The notes below the pieces were generated by a model. The model was given only the letters and a program-made list of their open reading frames with translations. It had not been told where the DNA came from and searched no databases. A program made the translations under genes and the position numbers. A stretch of DNA of 64,000 bases from Tyzzerella sp. An114 (GTDB lineage: Bacteria > Bacillota > Clostridia > Lachnospirales > Anaerotignaceae). Positions 1 through 9,106 of the stretch are shown here, one piece after another. The stretch lies in assembly GCF_002161055.1 (NCBI RefSeq), contig NZ_NFLT01000010.1, positions 1-64,000 of the forward strand, in the 5' to 3' direction. Within the stretch, counting starts at the first letter, position 1. The number at the start of each line of letters is the position of its first letter.

Positions 1-47
1 TTCAAAGACCAATTTTTTTCAATCTGTTCTTTAACCGAACGAGATTT

Positions 48-289
48 ATTTTAACATCTTTAGTTTATTTTGTCAAGAACTTTTTTCAAGTTTTTTTGAC
101 TTAAACCTTTATAATGTTTATCGGCTGTTACTTACGTTTCGCAGTCACGAGTATTTATTATATCAGGTTTTTTCTTTTTGTCAAGAACTTTTTTAAAAGT
201 TTTTGTCATTTAAACCACTTTTTTGATGTTTTTTGTTGTCCTCTCTTTGGGACGTGTTATATAATACCATGATATATTAACTTTGGCAA
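48..289 (-). promoter_or_regulatory. Tandem rRNA operon promoters (three), transcribing out of the window
   Basis: Read on the minus strand there are three sigma-A promoters in a row: TTGCCA-17-TATTAT (-35 at 284-289, -10 at 261-266), TTGACA-16-TATAAT (179-184, 157-162) and TTGACA-17-TAAAAT (71-76, 48-53). The last two share an almost identical upstream block containing AAGTTCTTGACA. Downstream, at 1-30, lies TTGGTCTTTGAA, resembling the boxA-like antitermination leader found before 16S rRNA in Firmicutes. I infer that an rrn operon begins just left of position 1 on the minus strand. No part of the rRNA itself is visible. Confidence 0.75.
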
Positions 290-366
290 GAGTTTTTTTT
301 ATTTTTTTTAAATTTTTTTAAAAAATCAAATAAAAGCCTATAAAATCAACATTGATAAGCCATTTA

Positions 367-398
367 AAAGGAGCACATTTTAAAAAATGTGCTCCTTT
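367..398 (-). terminator. Intrinsic terminator of the small Met/Asn/Lys-rich gene
   Basis: A 15-bp inverted repeat (AAAGGAGCACATTTT and its complement) follows the stop codon of the small minus-strand gene. The U-run is short, so it may be a moderate terminator. It also insulates that gene from the rRNA promoters downstream. Confidence 0.65.
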
Positions 399-418
399 AC
401 TACTTAATTTATAAAAAA

Positions 419-601
419 TTAATATGATTTAGATGACTGTTTTTCATTTGATTTTTTTGTTGATTTATTTGTTTTTTTCATGCTGCTTGTTGTATCCATA
501 GAATATTCATTTGCAAACTCTGTTCTATTCATGTTTTTTTCTGAGCTTTTGTTTGTACAGTTCATACCCTTATTCATGTTTTTGTTCATATTCTTGTCCA
601 T
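419..601 (-). CDS. Small Met/Asn/Lys-rich protein of unknown function
   Basis: This 60-residue protein is almost entirely Met, Asn, Lys, Ser and Thr. It opens with MNKN/MNKG-type repeats and ends in a Lys/Ser-rich tail. There is no membrane segment, signal peptide or recognisable domain, and it is probably disordered. The start is supported by a strong ribosome-binding site, GGGAGG eight bases before the ATG, and by flanking terminators on both sides, so it looks like a real monocistronic gene rather than a chance frame. The composition recalls small spore or coat-associated proteins, but nothing in the sequence proves that. Confidence 0.55.
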   Translation of the reverse strand: MDKNMNKNMNKGMNCTNKSSEKNMNRTEFANEYSMDTTSSMKKTNKSTKKSNEKQSSKSY

Positions 602-626
602 GAGTAAATCCTCCCTTAAAATAAAA

Positions 627-672
627 AATAATAGTATTACGAAGACTGTTTGTCTTCTGCAATACTATTATT
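627..672 (-). terminator. Terminator of the FtsW-like gene
   Basis: A long hairpin (AATAATAGTATT...GAAGAC paired with GTCTTC...AATACTATTATT) sits just after the FtsW-like stop codon. It is followed on the minus strand by a T-rich tract. T-rich sequence on the other side means it could work in both directions. Confidence 0.7.
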
Positions 673-688
673 GTTTTTTACGGATTTT

Positions 689-2251
689 TTATTCACGTTT
701 TTTTAAATTTATAATAATCATACCATCTACATATGTTATAAACCTATTTCTATAACTATCTAATTTATAACTTGCATCAGTATATCCATCATCATACCCT
801 TTATTATAAATTTCTTTACTCTCACTATCTTCAATAAATTGCTCTTCATCTACATCTTTACAACTTATAAAATCCCAAGCTTTAGAAAAATCAAAATTTT
901 TATATATTCTCTCTTTAAAAATATTTTTTTCAAACACAACATCTGTATTTCTAAAAACAGAAAGTAATATACCCATAAGTATTCCATTTATAACCATAAA
1001 GTTTTTTCCATAGCCCATAAAAGGAATAAAAGATTGTACAAAATAAAATCCTAAATTATCCATAAAATAAAAAATTATTTTGCCAAAAAAAATCCCGCTT
1101 ATAGATACAGCTATAAATCTTCCCATTTTATTTTTTTCTCTAAAAGAACGAATTACTATTTTAATTAAAAAAGTAAATATTAAAATAGCTAATATTAAAG
1201 CAGGAATTTTGCCGAAACGGTACATAAACATCAAAAATTCTTTTCCATCTTCAATTAATGGAAAATAATTATTAATATCAACAATATTACCGTCCAACAT
1301 TACTGGATTTCCCTGACCAAACATAACACAAGATGATAAAATAGATTTTGTTACGAAAATATTATAGCCAAATCCATATTTATCACTTTCATAGTCAAAA
1401 ATAGCTTCAAATCTTGCCATTCTATAAGGACTATCCAACATAATTTTAATAATAAAAAAACTTACAATAATAAGATATAATACAAAAACAACTTTTTCAT
1501 ACTTTTTTAAACAAAACCAATTATCTTTACAAATAGCAATTAATATAAAAAACAATCCCCAACAAGCAAAAAATCCATTTGATAAATTATTAATCATAGC
1601 AAAGCATATAAAAATGATTAAAGACATAAAAATAAATTTAATCATTCCCATAACACCTTTATTTTTCATACTATAAACTATACTTCCAACAATAGGAACA
1701 GTTATAATTAAAGCTTCAGGAATTATTCCTACATATCTTCCGTTAATATAATTAATATCTAAAACTAACGTATATATTACTACTAAAGCTATCAAAGCAA
1801 TATATAATATAACAGGTTTTTTAAATATAACTGTATAATCTATAAAATATATAACAAACATACATACGAGACCTACAACACAACCTAAAATCATATTATA
1901 AGTATGATATGTTCCATAGCTGTTTCCATATATATAATGGTCTGTTATTCCAGAATAACAAAATAATTGTATTAAAACACCTATAATCATAAGTGCTAAA
2001 ACTCCAAAAATTAAAGACCATTGTGGTTTTGGTCTATGTATTTTATCAAAATTTACCCCCACATCAACAGGGTCTCCCATATCAATGACTGCTTTTTCTT
2101 CAGCCTCATCATCACTCATTCCACAATCAATATAATCTTGTTTCTGTTCCATTATATGATTTAAAAGCTCATCAGAAATATTTTTTCTTACTTTTTTACA
2201 TCTTATCTGTTCTATAACACTTGTAATATATTTTTTAGTAGGCTCCCTCAA
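689..2251 (-). CDS. Permease-prefix-domain, FtsW/RodA/SpoVE-like membrane protein
   Basis: This 520-residue protein has a soluble N-terminal 'permease prefix' domain (about residues 1-70, with a GMSDDEAEEKA-type helix) followed by about ten hydrophobic segments (about 75-445). The C-terminal part carries QSFIPFMGYG...NGILMG, matching the PxxSYGGS region of FtsW/RodA/SpoVE lipid-II polymerases or flippases, but strongly diverged. It starts at a TTG placed eight bases after AGGAGG and overlaps the upstream padR by 17 bases, so the two are co-transcribed and translationally coupled. PadR-coupled prefix-domain membrane proteins are common in Clostridia. A role in envelope remodelling under PadR control is inferred; enzymatic activity is uncertain because the key motif is altered. 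Confidence 0.7.
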   Translation of the reverse strand: MREPTKKYITSVIEQIRCKKVRKNISDELLNHIMEQKQDYIDCGMSDDEAEEKAVIDMGDPVDVGVNFDKIHRPKPQWSLIFGVLALMIIGVLIQLFCYSGITDHYIYGNSYGTYHTYNMILGCVVGLVCMFVIYFIDYTVIFKKPVILYIALIALVVIYTLVLDINYINGRYVGIIPEALIITVPIVGSIVYSMKNKGVMGMIKFIFMSLIIFICFAMINNLSNGFFACWGLFFILIAICKDNWFCLKKYEKVVFVLYLIIVSFFIIKIMLDSPYRMARFEAIFDYESDKYGFGYNIFVTKSILSSCVMFGQGNPVMLDGNIVDINNYFPLIEDGKEFLMFMYRFGKIPALILAILIFTFLIKIVIRSFREKNKMGRFIAVSISGIFFGKIIFYFMDNLGFYFVQSFIPFMGYGKNFMVINGILMGILLSVFRNTDVVFEKNIFKERIYKNFDFSKAWDFISCKDVDEEQFIEDSESKEIYNKGYDDGYTDASYKLDSYRNRFITYVDGMIIINLKKRE

Positions 2252-2582
2252 TTTTAAAACCTCCTATAACCTTATTTACAGCATTACTATATTCCTTCCA
2301 TTCCTCCTTTTTGTCTTTAAGAAGTTTTCTCCCATTCTTTGTAATACCATAATATTTTCTTTTTCTTCCGCTTTCAGCTTCCTCCTCATAGGAAAAAATC
2401 ATATCTTTTTGTTCAAGACCATGTAAAAGAGGATAAAGAGTTCCTGCTTTAAGGTCAAAAGTGTCATCAGAACGCTTTCTAAGTTCATCAATCATCTCAT
2501 AACCATACATATCTTTATTTTCAATAAGTCCAAGTATAAGCAATGTCATATTTCCACCTATAACACTTTTATCAATCTTCAA
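2235..2582 (-). CDS. PadR family transcriptional regulator
   Basis: This 115-residue protein is a PadR winged-helix repressor: LKIDKSVIGGNMTLLILGLIE, the GYEM helix, the KAGTLYPLLHGLE recognition helix and the SGRKRKYY wing are all visible. I place the start at the TTG giving M-K-I-D, seven bases after GGAG. The GTG further upstream lies directly against the Shine-Dalgarno and is unlikely. It is the first gene of a two-gene operon with the FtsW-like protein. Two palindromes immediately upstream are its probable autoregulatory operators. The inducing signal is unknown. Confidence 0.88.
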   Translation of the reverse strand: MKIDKSVIGGNMTLLILGLIENKDMYGYEMIDELRKRSDDTFDLKAGTLYPLLHGLEQKDMIFSYEEEAESGRKRKYYGITKNGRKLLKDKKEEWKEYSNAVNKVIGGFKIEGAY

Positions 2583-2595
2583 AAATATCACTCCT

Positions 2596-2644
2596 TTATA
2601 TATAGATTATCTATATATAAATTATATGTAGATTATCTATATAT
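2596..2644. promoter_or_regulatory. Two tandem palindromic operators upstream of padR
   Basis: The first site (2596-2620) is a perfect 25-bp palindrome centred on AGATTATCT. The second (2624-2644) repeats the AGATTATCT core with one mismatch in its flanks. Their centres are 26 bp apart. They lie directly before the padR ribosome-binding site, as expected for autorepression, and the first abuts it. Binding is inferred from position and symmetry. Confidence 0.6.
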
Positions 2645-2654
2645 GTCAATAAAA

Positions 2655-2684
2655 AAACTGCACAGAAAATCATCTGTGCAGTTT
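2655..2684 (-). terminator. Terminator of the floA-nfeD operon
   Basis: The 11-bp stem AAACTGCACAG with its complement around an 8-base loop follows the floA stop. It is followed on the minus strand by a run of T residues. Confidence 0.8.
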
Positions 2685-2692
2685 AAAACTAA

Positions 2693-3724
2693 TTACTTTT
2701 TATCGTCACTTTTATTTTGATTATTTTTATTTAAAATGTTTGTCAAATCAGTTTTAGCTATATTATCTTTCATGCTTGTATCAGCCAAAACATTTTGCAT
2801 TTTATAATAATCAAGAACACCTATATTCCCATTTCTTAAAGCATCAGCAACAGCCATAGGAACTTCAGCCTCAGCCTCAACAACTTTAGCTTTCATTTTT
2901 TCAACTTCAGCTTTCATTTCCTGTTCCATAGCAATAGCTATTGCACGTCTTTCTTCAGCTTTAGCCTGAGCAATCTGTTTGTCAGCCTCAGCCTGTTCAA
3001 TCTGAAGATGAGCACCTATATTTCTTCCAATATCTATATCGGCAATGTCTATTGAAAGTATTTCAAAGGCTGTTCCACTATCAAGACCTTTACTTAAAAC
3101 TGTCTGAGATATAGAGTCAGGATTTTCCAAAACAGCTTTATGGCTTTTTGATGAACCAACTGTTGTTACAATACCCTCGCCAACTCTGGCAACAATAGTA
3201 TTTTCACCAGCACCACCGACAAGTCTTGCAAGATTTGCTCTAACAGTAACTTTAGCAATAACTTTAACTTCTATACCGTCAATAGCAACAGCAGAAATCC
3301 AAGGAGTTTCAATAATTTTAGGTGTAACACTCATTCTTACAGCCTCAAAAACATCACGACCAGCAAGGTCAATGGCTGCAGCTCTCTCAAAAGACAAATC
3401 GAGGTTTGCTCTATGGGCTGCAATAAGAGCATCAACAACATTATCAACACGACCACCAGAAAGAAGATGGGACTCAAGCTGATTTACATTTACATTCATT
3501 CCTGCCTTTTGAGCTTTTATAAGTGGTTTTATAATTCTATCAGGTCTTACACGTCTAAGACGCATACCAACAAGTGAAAATATACTTATTTTAACACCTG
3601 CTGCCATAGCAGAAATCCAAAGACCAACAGGAACAAAGCTCAAAAATACACTGACAATTATAACTAATACTACAAGACCAAAAACACCACCAATAAGTCC
3701 TGCAAATTCAAAACCGCCATACAT
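2693..3724 (-). CDS. floA: Flotillin-like protein FloA
   Basis: This 343-residue protein is a bacterial flotillin of the YqfA/UPF0365 family, a scaffold of functional membrane microdomains. An N-terminal hydrophobic hairpin (about residues 10-50) anchors it. The SPFH region follows (for example [19 protein letters not shown] and the [17 protein letters not shown] stretch), then a charged helix rich in [18 protein letters not shown] and ending in the NVLADT region, typical of FloA oligomers. I choose the ATG after GGCGGGTG; a GTG three codons upstream would overlap that Shine-Dalgarno. It follows nfeD in one operon, the conserved NfeD-flotillin pairing. Confidence 0.93.
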   Translation of the reverse strand: MYGGFEFAGLIGGVFGLVVLVIIVSVFLSFVPVGLWISAMAAGVKISIFSLVGMRLRRVRPDRIIKPLIKAQKAGMNVNVNQLESHLLSGGRVDNVVDALIAAHRANLDLSFERAAAIDLAGRDVFEAVRMSVTPKIIETPWISAVAIDGIEVKVIAKVTVRANLARLVGGAGENTIVARVGEGIVTTVGSSKSHKAVLENPDSISQTVLSKGLDSGTAFEILSIDIADIDIGRNIGAHLQIEQAEADKQIAQAKAEERRAIAIAMEQEMKAEVEKMKAKVVEAEAEVPMAVADALRNGNIGVLDYYKMQNVLADTSMKDNIAKTDLTNILNKNNQNKSDDKK

Positions 3725-3777
3725 ATTTAACACCCGCCTTTTTATATTTTTTATATATTTTATAATTTATTAAATAT

Positions 3778-4242
3778 TTAATTTTTAATCTCTCTAACTA
3801 TAACATTTTTACCACTTACAGTTATAACTTCAACCTGCTTTCCCTCAGGTATGTACCCCCCATTAGAAAATGCTTCAACAATCTCACCGTCAAAATCAAC
3901 TTTTCCAAAAGGTTTAAGAGGTGTGAGACAAACTCCCCTTTTACCTAAAAGAGGTTTTATACTCTCCTCATCAAAATCTTTTCCGGTAAGAGTTTCCGTA
4001 AGCACAACTTTATTGTAAATCTTATTCTTTTTAATAAAGTAAAATGCTATGAAAGCTATAATTATTATAATTGCAATAGCCATACACATATAAGGAATTC
4101 CATAGCTTACAGCAGTTAGTATGACAGCAACCCCAAATGAGAATATTCCAAGTATTCCGAATATTCCAAAACCTGGAAGAAAAAGCTCAGCAACAAGGAG
4201 AGCAATTCCTATGCAAAACAACAAAAATATCCACGGAAACAT
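3778..4242 (-). CDS. NfeD family membrane protein
   Basis: This protein of about 154 residues has two or three hydrophobic segments (residues 1-75, starting MFPWIFLLFCIGIALLVAE and containing the GIFGILGI turn). A soluble C-terminal OB-fold-like domain (about 90-154) follows, with GKRGVCLTPLKPFGKVDFDG, diagnostic of NfeD. The ATG used is six bases after GAGGTG; an upstream in-frame ATG actually contains the Shine-Dalgarno, so the longer start is rejected. It is the short NfeD type without a serine-protease domain. Co-transcription with floA suggests a shared role in membrane microdomain organisation. Confidence 0.85.
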   Translation of the reverse strand: MFPWIFLLFCIGIALLVAELFLPGFGIFGILGIFSFGVAVILTAVSYGIPYMCMAIAIIIIIAFIAFYFIKKNKIYNKVVLTETLTGKDFDEESIKPLLGKRGVCLTPLKPFGKVDFDGEIVEAFSNGGYIPEGKQVEVITVSGKNVIVREIKN

Positions 4243-4328
4243 AAAAAACACCTCCCTCATTAATATTAATTTATTATAATGATATCACTATATATCACTA
4301 AATTCCATTAAATAAATCTTACAATAAA

Positions 4329-4358
4329 AAACCATACAGATATATATCTGTATGGTTT
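4329..4358 (-). terminator. Terminator of the hem/cob operon
   Basis: A perfect palindrome built on ACCATACAGATAT lies just after the hemB stop codon and is flanked by A and T runs. It closes the tetrapyrrole operon on the minus strand. Confidence 0.85.
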
Positions 4359-4362
4359 TTTA

Positions 4363-5322
4363 TTAATAAAGTTCACCTTTAGCAAACTCTTTAGCAAAGT
4401 ATGTAATTATAATATCCGCTCCAGCTCTTTTTATAGATACAAGACTTTCCATAGCTGCTTTTTTGCCATCAAGCCAACCCATTTTGTCAGCAGCTTTAAT
4501 CATTGAATATTCACCACTTACATTATAAGCACAGACAGGAACATTAACATTCTCTCTAGCTGTTTTTATTACATCAAGATAAGGCAATGCTGGTTTAACC
4601 ATAATAATATCAGCACCCTCATCAATATCAGCCAAAATCTCTTTTAAAGCCTCTCTGCCATTAGCTGGGTCCATCTGATATGTCTTTCTATCTCCAAACT
4701 TAGGAGCAGAGTCTGCGGCGTCTCTAAAAGGTCCATAAAATGCTGAACAGTATTTAGCACTATATGACATAAGAACAGTATTTACAAAACCGGCATCATC
4801 AAGAGCTTTTCTTATATAGCTAATTCGTCCATCCATCATATCAGAAGGAGCTATCATATCAGCTCCAGCCTCTGCATAAGACACAGCAGCTTTTGCAAGA
4901 AGTGGAAGGGTTTTATCATTATTTACATATCCATTTTCTATAAATCCACAATGACCATGATTTGTATATTCGCAGAGACAAACATCAGCCACAACATACA
5001 TATCAGGATAATATTTTTTAATTTCAGAAATAGCCTTAGCAACAATATTTCCTTCACAATATGCACTTGTTCCAAGCTCGTCTTTATGGTCAGGTATTCC
5101 AAAAATAAGAACTCCTTTAATTCCAAGTTCATATATCTCTTTTATTTCTTCCATAAGTTTATCTATTGAAAAACGATAATTATCAGGCATTGAAGGTATT
5201 TCCTCTTTTATGCCCTCACCTTCAACAACAAAAAGAGGATATATAAGTTCCTCTTTGTGTATAACAGTTTCTCTTACCATACTTCTTATAACTTCATTAG
5301 TTCTCAGTCTTCTTCCTCTCAT
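4363..5322 (-). CDS. hemB: Porphobilinogen synthase (delta-aminolevulinate dehydratase)
   Basis: HemB condenses two 5-aminolevulinate molecules to porphobilinogen, the second committed step of tetrapyrrole synthesis. Both active-site lysines are present: the one in [14 protein letters not shown] (residue 190) and the Schiff-base lysine in [10 protein letters not shown] (243). The zinc-site cysteines of [12 protein letters not shown] (115, 117, 125) indicate the zinc-dependent type. At 319 residues it has normal length. The start is the ATG seven bases after AAAGGAGG; an upstream TTG would put the Shine-Dalgarno inside the gene. It is last in the operon, 17 bases after cobA/hemD. Confidence 0.96.
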   Translation of the reverse strand: MRGRRLRTNEVIRSMVRETVIHKEELIYPLFVVEGEGIKEEIPSMPDNYRFSIDKLMEEIKEIYELGIKGVLIFGIPDHKDELGTSAYCEGNIVAKAISEIKKYYPDMYVVADVCLCEYTNHGHCGFIENGYVNNDKTLPLLAKAAVSYAEAGADMIAPSDMMDGRISYIRKALDDAGFVNTVLMSYSAKYCSAFYGPFRDAADSAPKFGDRKTYQMDPANGREALKEILADIDEGADIIMVKPALPYLDVIKTARENVNVPVCAYNVSGEYSMIKAADKMGWLDGKKAAMESLVSIKRAGADIIITYFAKEFAKGELY

Positions 5323-5339
5323 TTTAAAACCTCCTTTAA

Positions 5340-6833
5340 TCAAGAGAGTACATTTAAAACAGCATCACAAAGTCCCTTAACAGTTGAAACTTCTGCTGTA
5401 ATATCCACATTTACACCTAAAATTTCAAGGGTTTTTGTTGTTTTAACTCCTATTGAACATATTTTAGCTTTGCCAAACTCACCCTTTGTAATTTTCATAA
5501 AATTTTCAGCCTGTGAGGAGCTAGCAAAAGCTATTGCATCATATCCACCATTTTTAATATCATCAACAATGTTTTTATTTATTTCATCATTCAATGTATT
5601 TGTATAGGCTATAATTTTATTAACAATTCCTCCTGCTCTCTCAACAGATTTAACGATATTATCACCGGCAATATTAGAAGTAGGATATAAAACCATATCT
5701 CCATCATCAATAAATGTTTCTAATATTTTTCCGCCATCATCACTATTATATTTTTCAGGCATAGCATCAACAAAAATTCCTTTATCCTCAACAGCTTTTC
5801 TTGTTCTTTCACCTATTACAAATATTTTAATATTTGATAGACAACGTATATCTTTATGAAGTTTTTTCATTCTCATAAAAAAGCTATCAACACCATTAAC
5901 ACTTGTAAATACAATCCAGCTATATTTTGATATATTATATATAGCATTATCAAGTTCAGAATAGTCCTCAAGTTCACCTATTTTTATTGTTGGAAAAGGC
6001 ATAACATAAGCGCCTTTTTCAGATAATATTCTCTCAATCTCTCCAGCTTTTTCAGTTGTACGTGTCACAGCTATTTTCTTTTTCCAAAGAGGTCTATATT
6101 TTTGCCATTCTATTTTTTCTCTAGCTTTTACAACATCTCCAATAACGGCAATAGCAGCATGACCTATATTTTCTTCTTTTGCTTTTTTCGCAATATCAGA
6201 AAGAACTCCCACAACAGTTTTCTGTTTAGGAGTGGTTCCCCACTGTATTACAGCAGAAGGAGTATTTTTATCCATCCCCTCTTTTACAAGCTCATCTGTT
6301 ATATTTTCAAGATTTTTCATACTCATAAGAAATACAAGAGTACCTTTAAGTTTTGCTACTGATTTAAAATCTATTTCGCCATCATTCTTTTTATGACCTG
6401 TAAAAACATGAACAGATGAAGCATAATCTCTGTGAGTTACAGGAATACCAGCATAGGCACATACAGAATAAAAAGAAGATATACCAGGAACAATTTCAAA
6501 TTCTATACCTTCATTAAAAAGTCTTTCGGCTTCCTCTCCCCCTCTACCAAATATAAAAGGGTCTCCACCTTTCAATCTTAAAACACTTTTATTTTCCTTA
6601 GCTTTTTCAACAAGAACAGTGTTTATTTCACTCTGTTTAAGTGTATGATTTTTAGGCTCTTTTCCTGCATATATAATTTCACAATTTTTTTTTGCATATC
6701 CCAAAAGTTTCTCAGAAGCAAGTCTGTCATAAACTATAACATCAGCATTTTCTATAAGCTCTCTACATCTGACTGTTACAAGTCTTTCATCTCCTGGCCC
6801 TGCTCCTGTTATATAAACTTTACCTTTTTCCAT
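5340..6833 (-). CDS. cobA/hemD: Fused uroporphyrinogen-III C-methyltransferase / uroporphyrinogen-III synthase
   Basis: This 497-residue fusion carries two successive pathway steps. Residues 1 to about 240 are the SAM-dependent methyltransferase that makes precorrin-2: [18 protein letters not shown], the VYDRL segment, [16 protein letters not shown] and VPGISS. Residues about 250-497 are uroporphyrinogen-III synthase (HemD), with the expected two weakly conserved Rossmann-like halves, including [11 protein letters not shown] and [11 protein letters not shown]. The fusion is standard in Clostridia and channels uroporphyrinogen III toward sirohaem and cobalamin. It lies between hemC and hemB and starts at an ATG after AAGGGG. 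Confidence 0.95.
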   Translation of the reverse strand: MEKGKVYITGAGPGDERLVTVRCRELIENADVIVYDRLASEKLLGYAKKNCEIIYAGKEPKNHTLKQSEINTVLVEKAKENKSVLRLKGGDPFIFGRGGEEAERLFNEGIEFEIVPGISSFYSVCAYAGIPVTHRDYASSVHVFTGHKKNDGEIDFKSVAKLKGTLVFLMSMKNLENITDELVKEGMDKNTPSAVIQWGTTPKQKTVVGVLSDIAKKAKEENIGHAAIAVIGDVVKAREKIEWQKYRPLWKKKIAVTRTTEKAGEIERILSEKGAYVMPFPTIKIGELEDYSELDNAIYNISKYSWIVFTSVNGVDSFFMRMKKLHKDIRCLSNIKIFVIGERTRKAVEDKGIFVDAMPEKYNSDDGGKILETFIDDGDMVLYPTSNIAGDNIVKSVERAGGIVNKIIAYTNTLNDEINKNIVDDIKNGGYDAIAFASSSQAENFMKITKGEFGKAKICSIGVKTTKTLEILGVNVDITAEVSTVKGLCDAVLNVLS

Positions 6834-6850
6834 AATATATTTACCCCTTT

Positions 6851-7729
6851 TTATTTAGCTATAATTTTTTCAGCAAGTTTTTTACCTAAAATTTCAGCTT
6901 CATTAATTTTTCCTTCAATATCATCAAAAACAATTTTATCTGTATAATAAACACCTTTTATTTTTATAGTATCTCCAAAAACAGTGCAAAAAGCTCCAAC
7001 AGGTGCATGACAATCTGCCCCAACAACCTTTAAAAATCCTCTCTCTGCTTTTTGGCATATTTCAGATGTTTTATCATTTATGGCAGACACATATTTTTCA
7101 ACAACATCATCATTATCTCTTATCTCTATTCCAATAATTCCTTGACAAGCAGCAGGAACCATTTCATCAGCAGAAAATTCATAAGAAATCACATTAGAAA
7201 GACCAGCTCTATTAAGTCCAGCCGCCGCAAGAATAACACCGTCAACTTCTTTTCCAATTTTAGAAAGTCTTGTGTTTATATTTCCCCTTATAGGTACAAT
7301 CTCAATATCATCTCTCAAATTTTTAAGTTGAACACTTCTTCTTAAACTTCCTGTTCCAATTTTTGAGCCTGAAGGCATATCAAAAAAAGAAGTTCCATCA
7401 CCGGAAACAAAAACATCATGGGGATTTTCACGGGAAGTAACAGCACCAAGTTTCAATCCTTTTGGCATTTCCTCTGGCATATCCTTTAAACTATGAACAG
7501 CAATATCAATTTTTTTATCAATAAGAGCCTGTTCAATCTCCTTTACAAAAACACCCTTTCCACCGATTTTATCAATAGTTTTATCAAGTATTTTATCCCC
7601 TTGAGTTTTTATAACAACAATTTCAGTTTCTATATTTTCAAATTTTTGTTTAAGCATTTTTTCAACAATTTCAGCTTGTTTTAAAGCCAACAAACTTCCT
7701 CTTGTTCCTATTTTCAAAATATCACTCAT
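6851..7729 (-). CDS. hemC: Hydroxymethylbilane synthase (porphobilinogen deaminase)
   Basis: HemC polymerises four porphobilinogens into hydroxymethylbilane. It opens with ILKIGTRGSLLALKQAE and has VHSLKDMP, the GTGSLRR arginine cluster, IRGNINTRL, and the dipyrromethane cofactor cysteine in VVGADCHAPVG (Cys240). The 292-residue length is typical. The gene overlaps the upstream precorrin-2 dehydrogenase gene by eight bases, indicating translational coupling in the operon. Confidence 0.96.
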   Translation of the reverse strand: MSDILKIGTRGSLLALKQAEIVEKMLKQKFENIETEIVVIKTQGDKILDKTIDKIGGKGVFVKEIEQALIDKKIDIAVHSLKDMPEEMPKGLKLGAVTSRENPHDVFVSGDGTSFFDMPSGSKIGTGSLRRSVQLKNLRDDIEIVPIRGNINTRLSKIGKEVDGVILAAAGLNRAGLSNVISYEFSADEMVPAACQGIIGIEIRDNDDVVEKYVSAINDKTSEICQKAERGFLKVVGADCHAPVGAFCTVFGDTIKIKGVYYTDKIVFDDIEGKINEAEILGKKLAEKIIAK

Positions 7730-8327
7730 AAAAATACCTCTTTAAAATATTTTCAGTTTTCTCAATATAATTTTCACTGTAAATAACATCATCATCTATA
7801 ATTTCAGACAATATTTTTTTCTTTAAATTTTTATCAGAAACATTTTTAATTACAAACTTTCTTTTTTCCTCAAAAAAATTTATTCTATCACCTAAAGACA
7901 CATCAATTTTGCTACAAAGTTTTTTTGCCAAAGCAGGATAAGCCCCGTCAGTTGACAAAGCTACTGTCAATCTATCATTTTTTTTATGAGCTGGAAAAAT
8001 AAAATCACCTTTAATATCTCCACCGGAAACACTGCAAAATATGTTTTTATTTTTTGCACACTCATATACAAATTTATTTACATTACTTTCAGCTGCCGCA
8101 ACAACCAAAAAAAATCCTTCAATGTCTTTTTCTTCAAAATCTTTTTTAATAATTTTAATATTTTTAAATTCAAGTATATCAATCAAAAAATCATTTGAAA
8201 TAACAGTAACATCGCAATCAAAATCTATAAGTTTTTTAATCTTAATAAGGGCGGCATTTCCGCCGCCTACAACTAAAACTTTTTTATTTTCCATATTTAA
8301 AAATACAGGAAGATTTTTCAATATCAT
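7722..8327 (-). CDS. Precorrin-2 dehydrogenase / sirohydrochlorin ferrochelatase-type protein
   Basis: This 201-residue protein matches the CysG N-terminal / Met8 / SirC family, which oxidises precorrin-2 to sirohydrochlorin with NAD+. The Rossmann motif VLVVGGGNAALIKIKKL occurs near residue 16, VSGGDIKGDFIFPA in the middle, and STDGAYPALAKKL follows. At this length it is a stand-alone dehydrogenase with the short C-terminal dimerisation/chelatase part. Whether it also inserts metal cannot be told from sequence. It overlaps cobK by four bases and hemC by eight. Confidence 0.9.
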   Translation of the reverse strand: MILKNLPVFLNMENKKVLVVGGGNAALIKIKKLIDFDCDVTVISNDFLIDILEFKNIKIIKKDFEEKDIEGFFLVVAAAESNVNKFVYECAKNKNIFCSVSGGDIKGDFIFPAHKKNDRLTVALSTDGAYPALAKKLCSKIDVSLGDRINFFEEKRKFVIKNVSDKNLKKKILSEIIDDDVIYSENYIEKTENILKRYFYE

Positions 8328-9106
8328 TCACCTTCCTCAATAAATTTAACAACATCAAAGATATTATCAAAAACATTTCCATATTCAATTACAGGGCGTT
8401 TTATGACAACAACAGGAATATTAAAATATTGTGCCGCTTTTATTTTGTCATCAACACCACCAATTTTTCCACTATCCTTAGTTACAACAGATTTAATATT
8501 ATACTTCTTTATAACATTTACATTGTCATCAAAAGTATATATACCATTGCCCTTAAGTATTCTAAATTCATCAAGACCTATATTTTTAGCCTTCTCAAAG
8601 GATTTCTCATTATCAAGAACTCTAACAAAAATACGATTTTTAAAATCATTTAGTTTTGTATATTTCTCAATATTATTAACGCCTGTTGTTACAAGTATAT
8701 TGCCACTTATATTTTCAATATAATCAACAGCACTTTCATAGTCATCAACAAACACACAATTTTCTACACCAAAAGATGAAGGTCTCTCATATCTAACATA
8801 GGGAATATTATAAATTTTACAAGCACAAATTGCAGTTTTAGAAACATTTTCAGCATAAGGGTGACTTCCGTCAACAACAATATCCGTATTATACTTATCA
8901 AAAAGTTTTATCATATCATCTGTATCAAGTCGACCTTCCGACACAGTTATATTTTCAACAGAAGAAAGCATTTTAGCCCCTTCCTCTGTGGCAACAGAAG
9001 CTATAACATTAAAACCTTTTTTTGAAAGTATTTTTATTATATCCACACTATCAGAAGTACCCGAAAACACAACAACATTTTTAACATCTTTAATATTTTT
9101 AATCAA
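8324..9106 (-). CDS. cobK: Precorrin-6A / cobalt-precorrin-6A reductase
   Basis: This 260-residue reductase (CobK/CbiJ) uses NAD(P)H to reduce the corrin ring precursor. It has VVVFSGTSDSVDIIKIL at the N-terminus, DGSHPYAENVSK in the middle and TKDSGKIGG near residue 210, all family hallmarks. The start is a TTG six bases after GGGGGT. The 3' end overlaps the next gene and the 5' end overlaps cobJ by eight bases. An anaerobic host would use it as CbiJ. Confidence 0.92.
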   Translation of the reverse strand: MIKNIKDVKNVVVFSGTSDSVDIIKILSKKGFNVIASVATEEGAKMLSSVENITVSEGRLDTDDMIKLFDKYNTDIVVDGSHPYAENVSKTAICACKIYNIPYVRYERPSSFGVENCVFVDDYESAVDYIENISGNILVTTGVNNIEKYTKLNDFKNRIFVRVLDNEKSFEKAKNIGLDEFRILKGNGIYTFDDNVNVIKKYNIKSVVTKDSGKIGGVDDKIKAAQYFNIPVVVIKRPVIEYGNVFDNIFDVVKFIEEGE

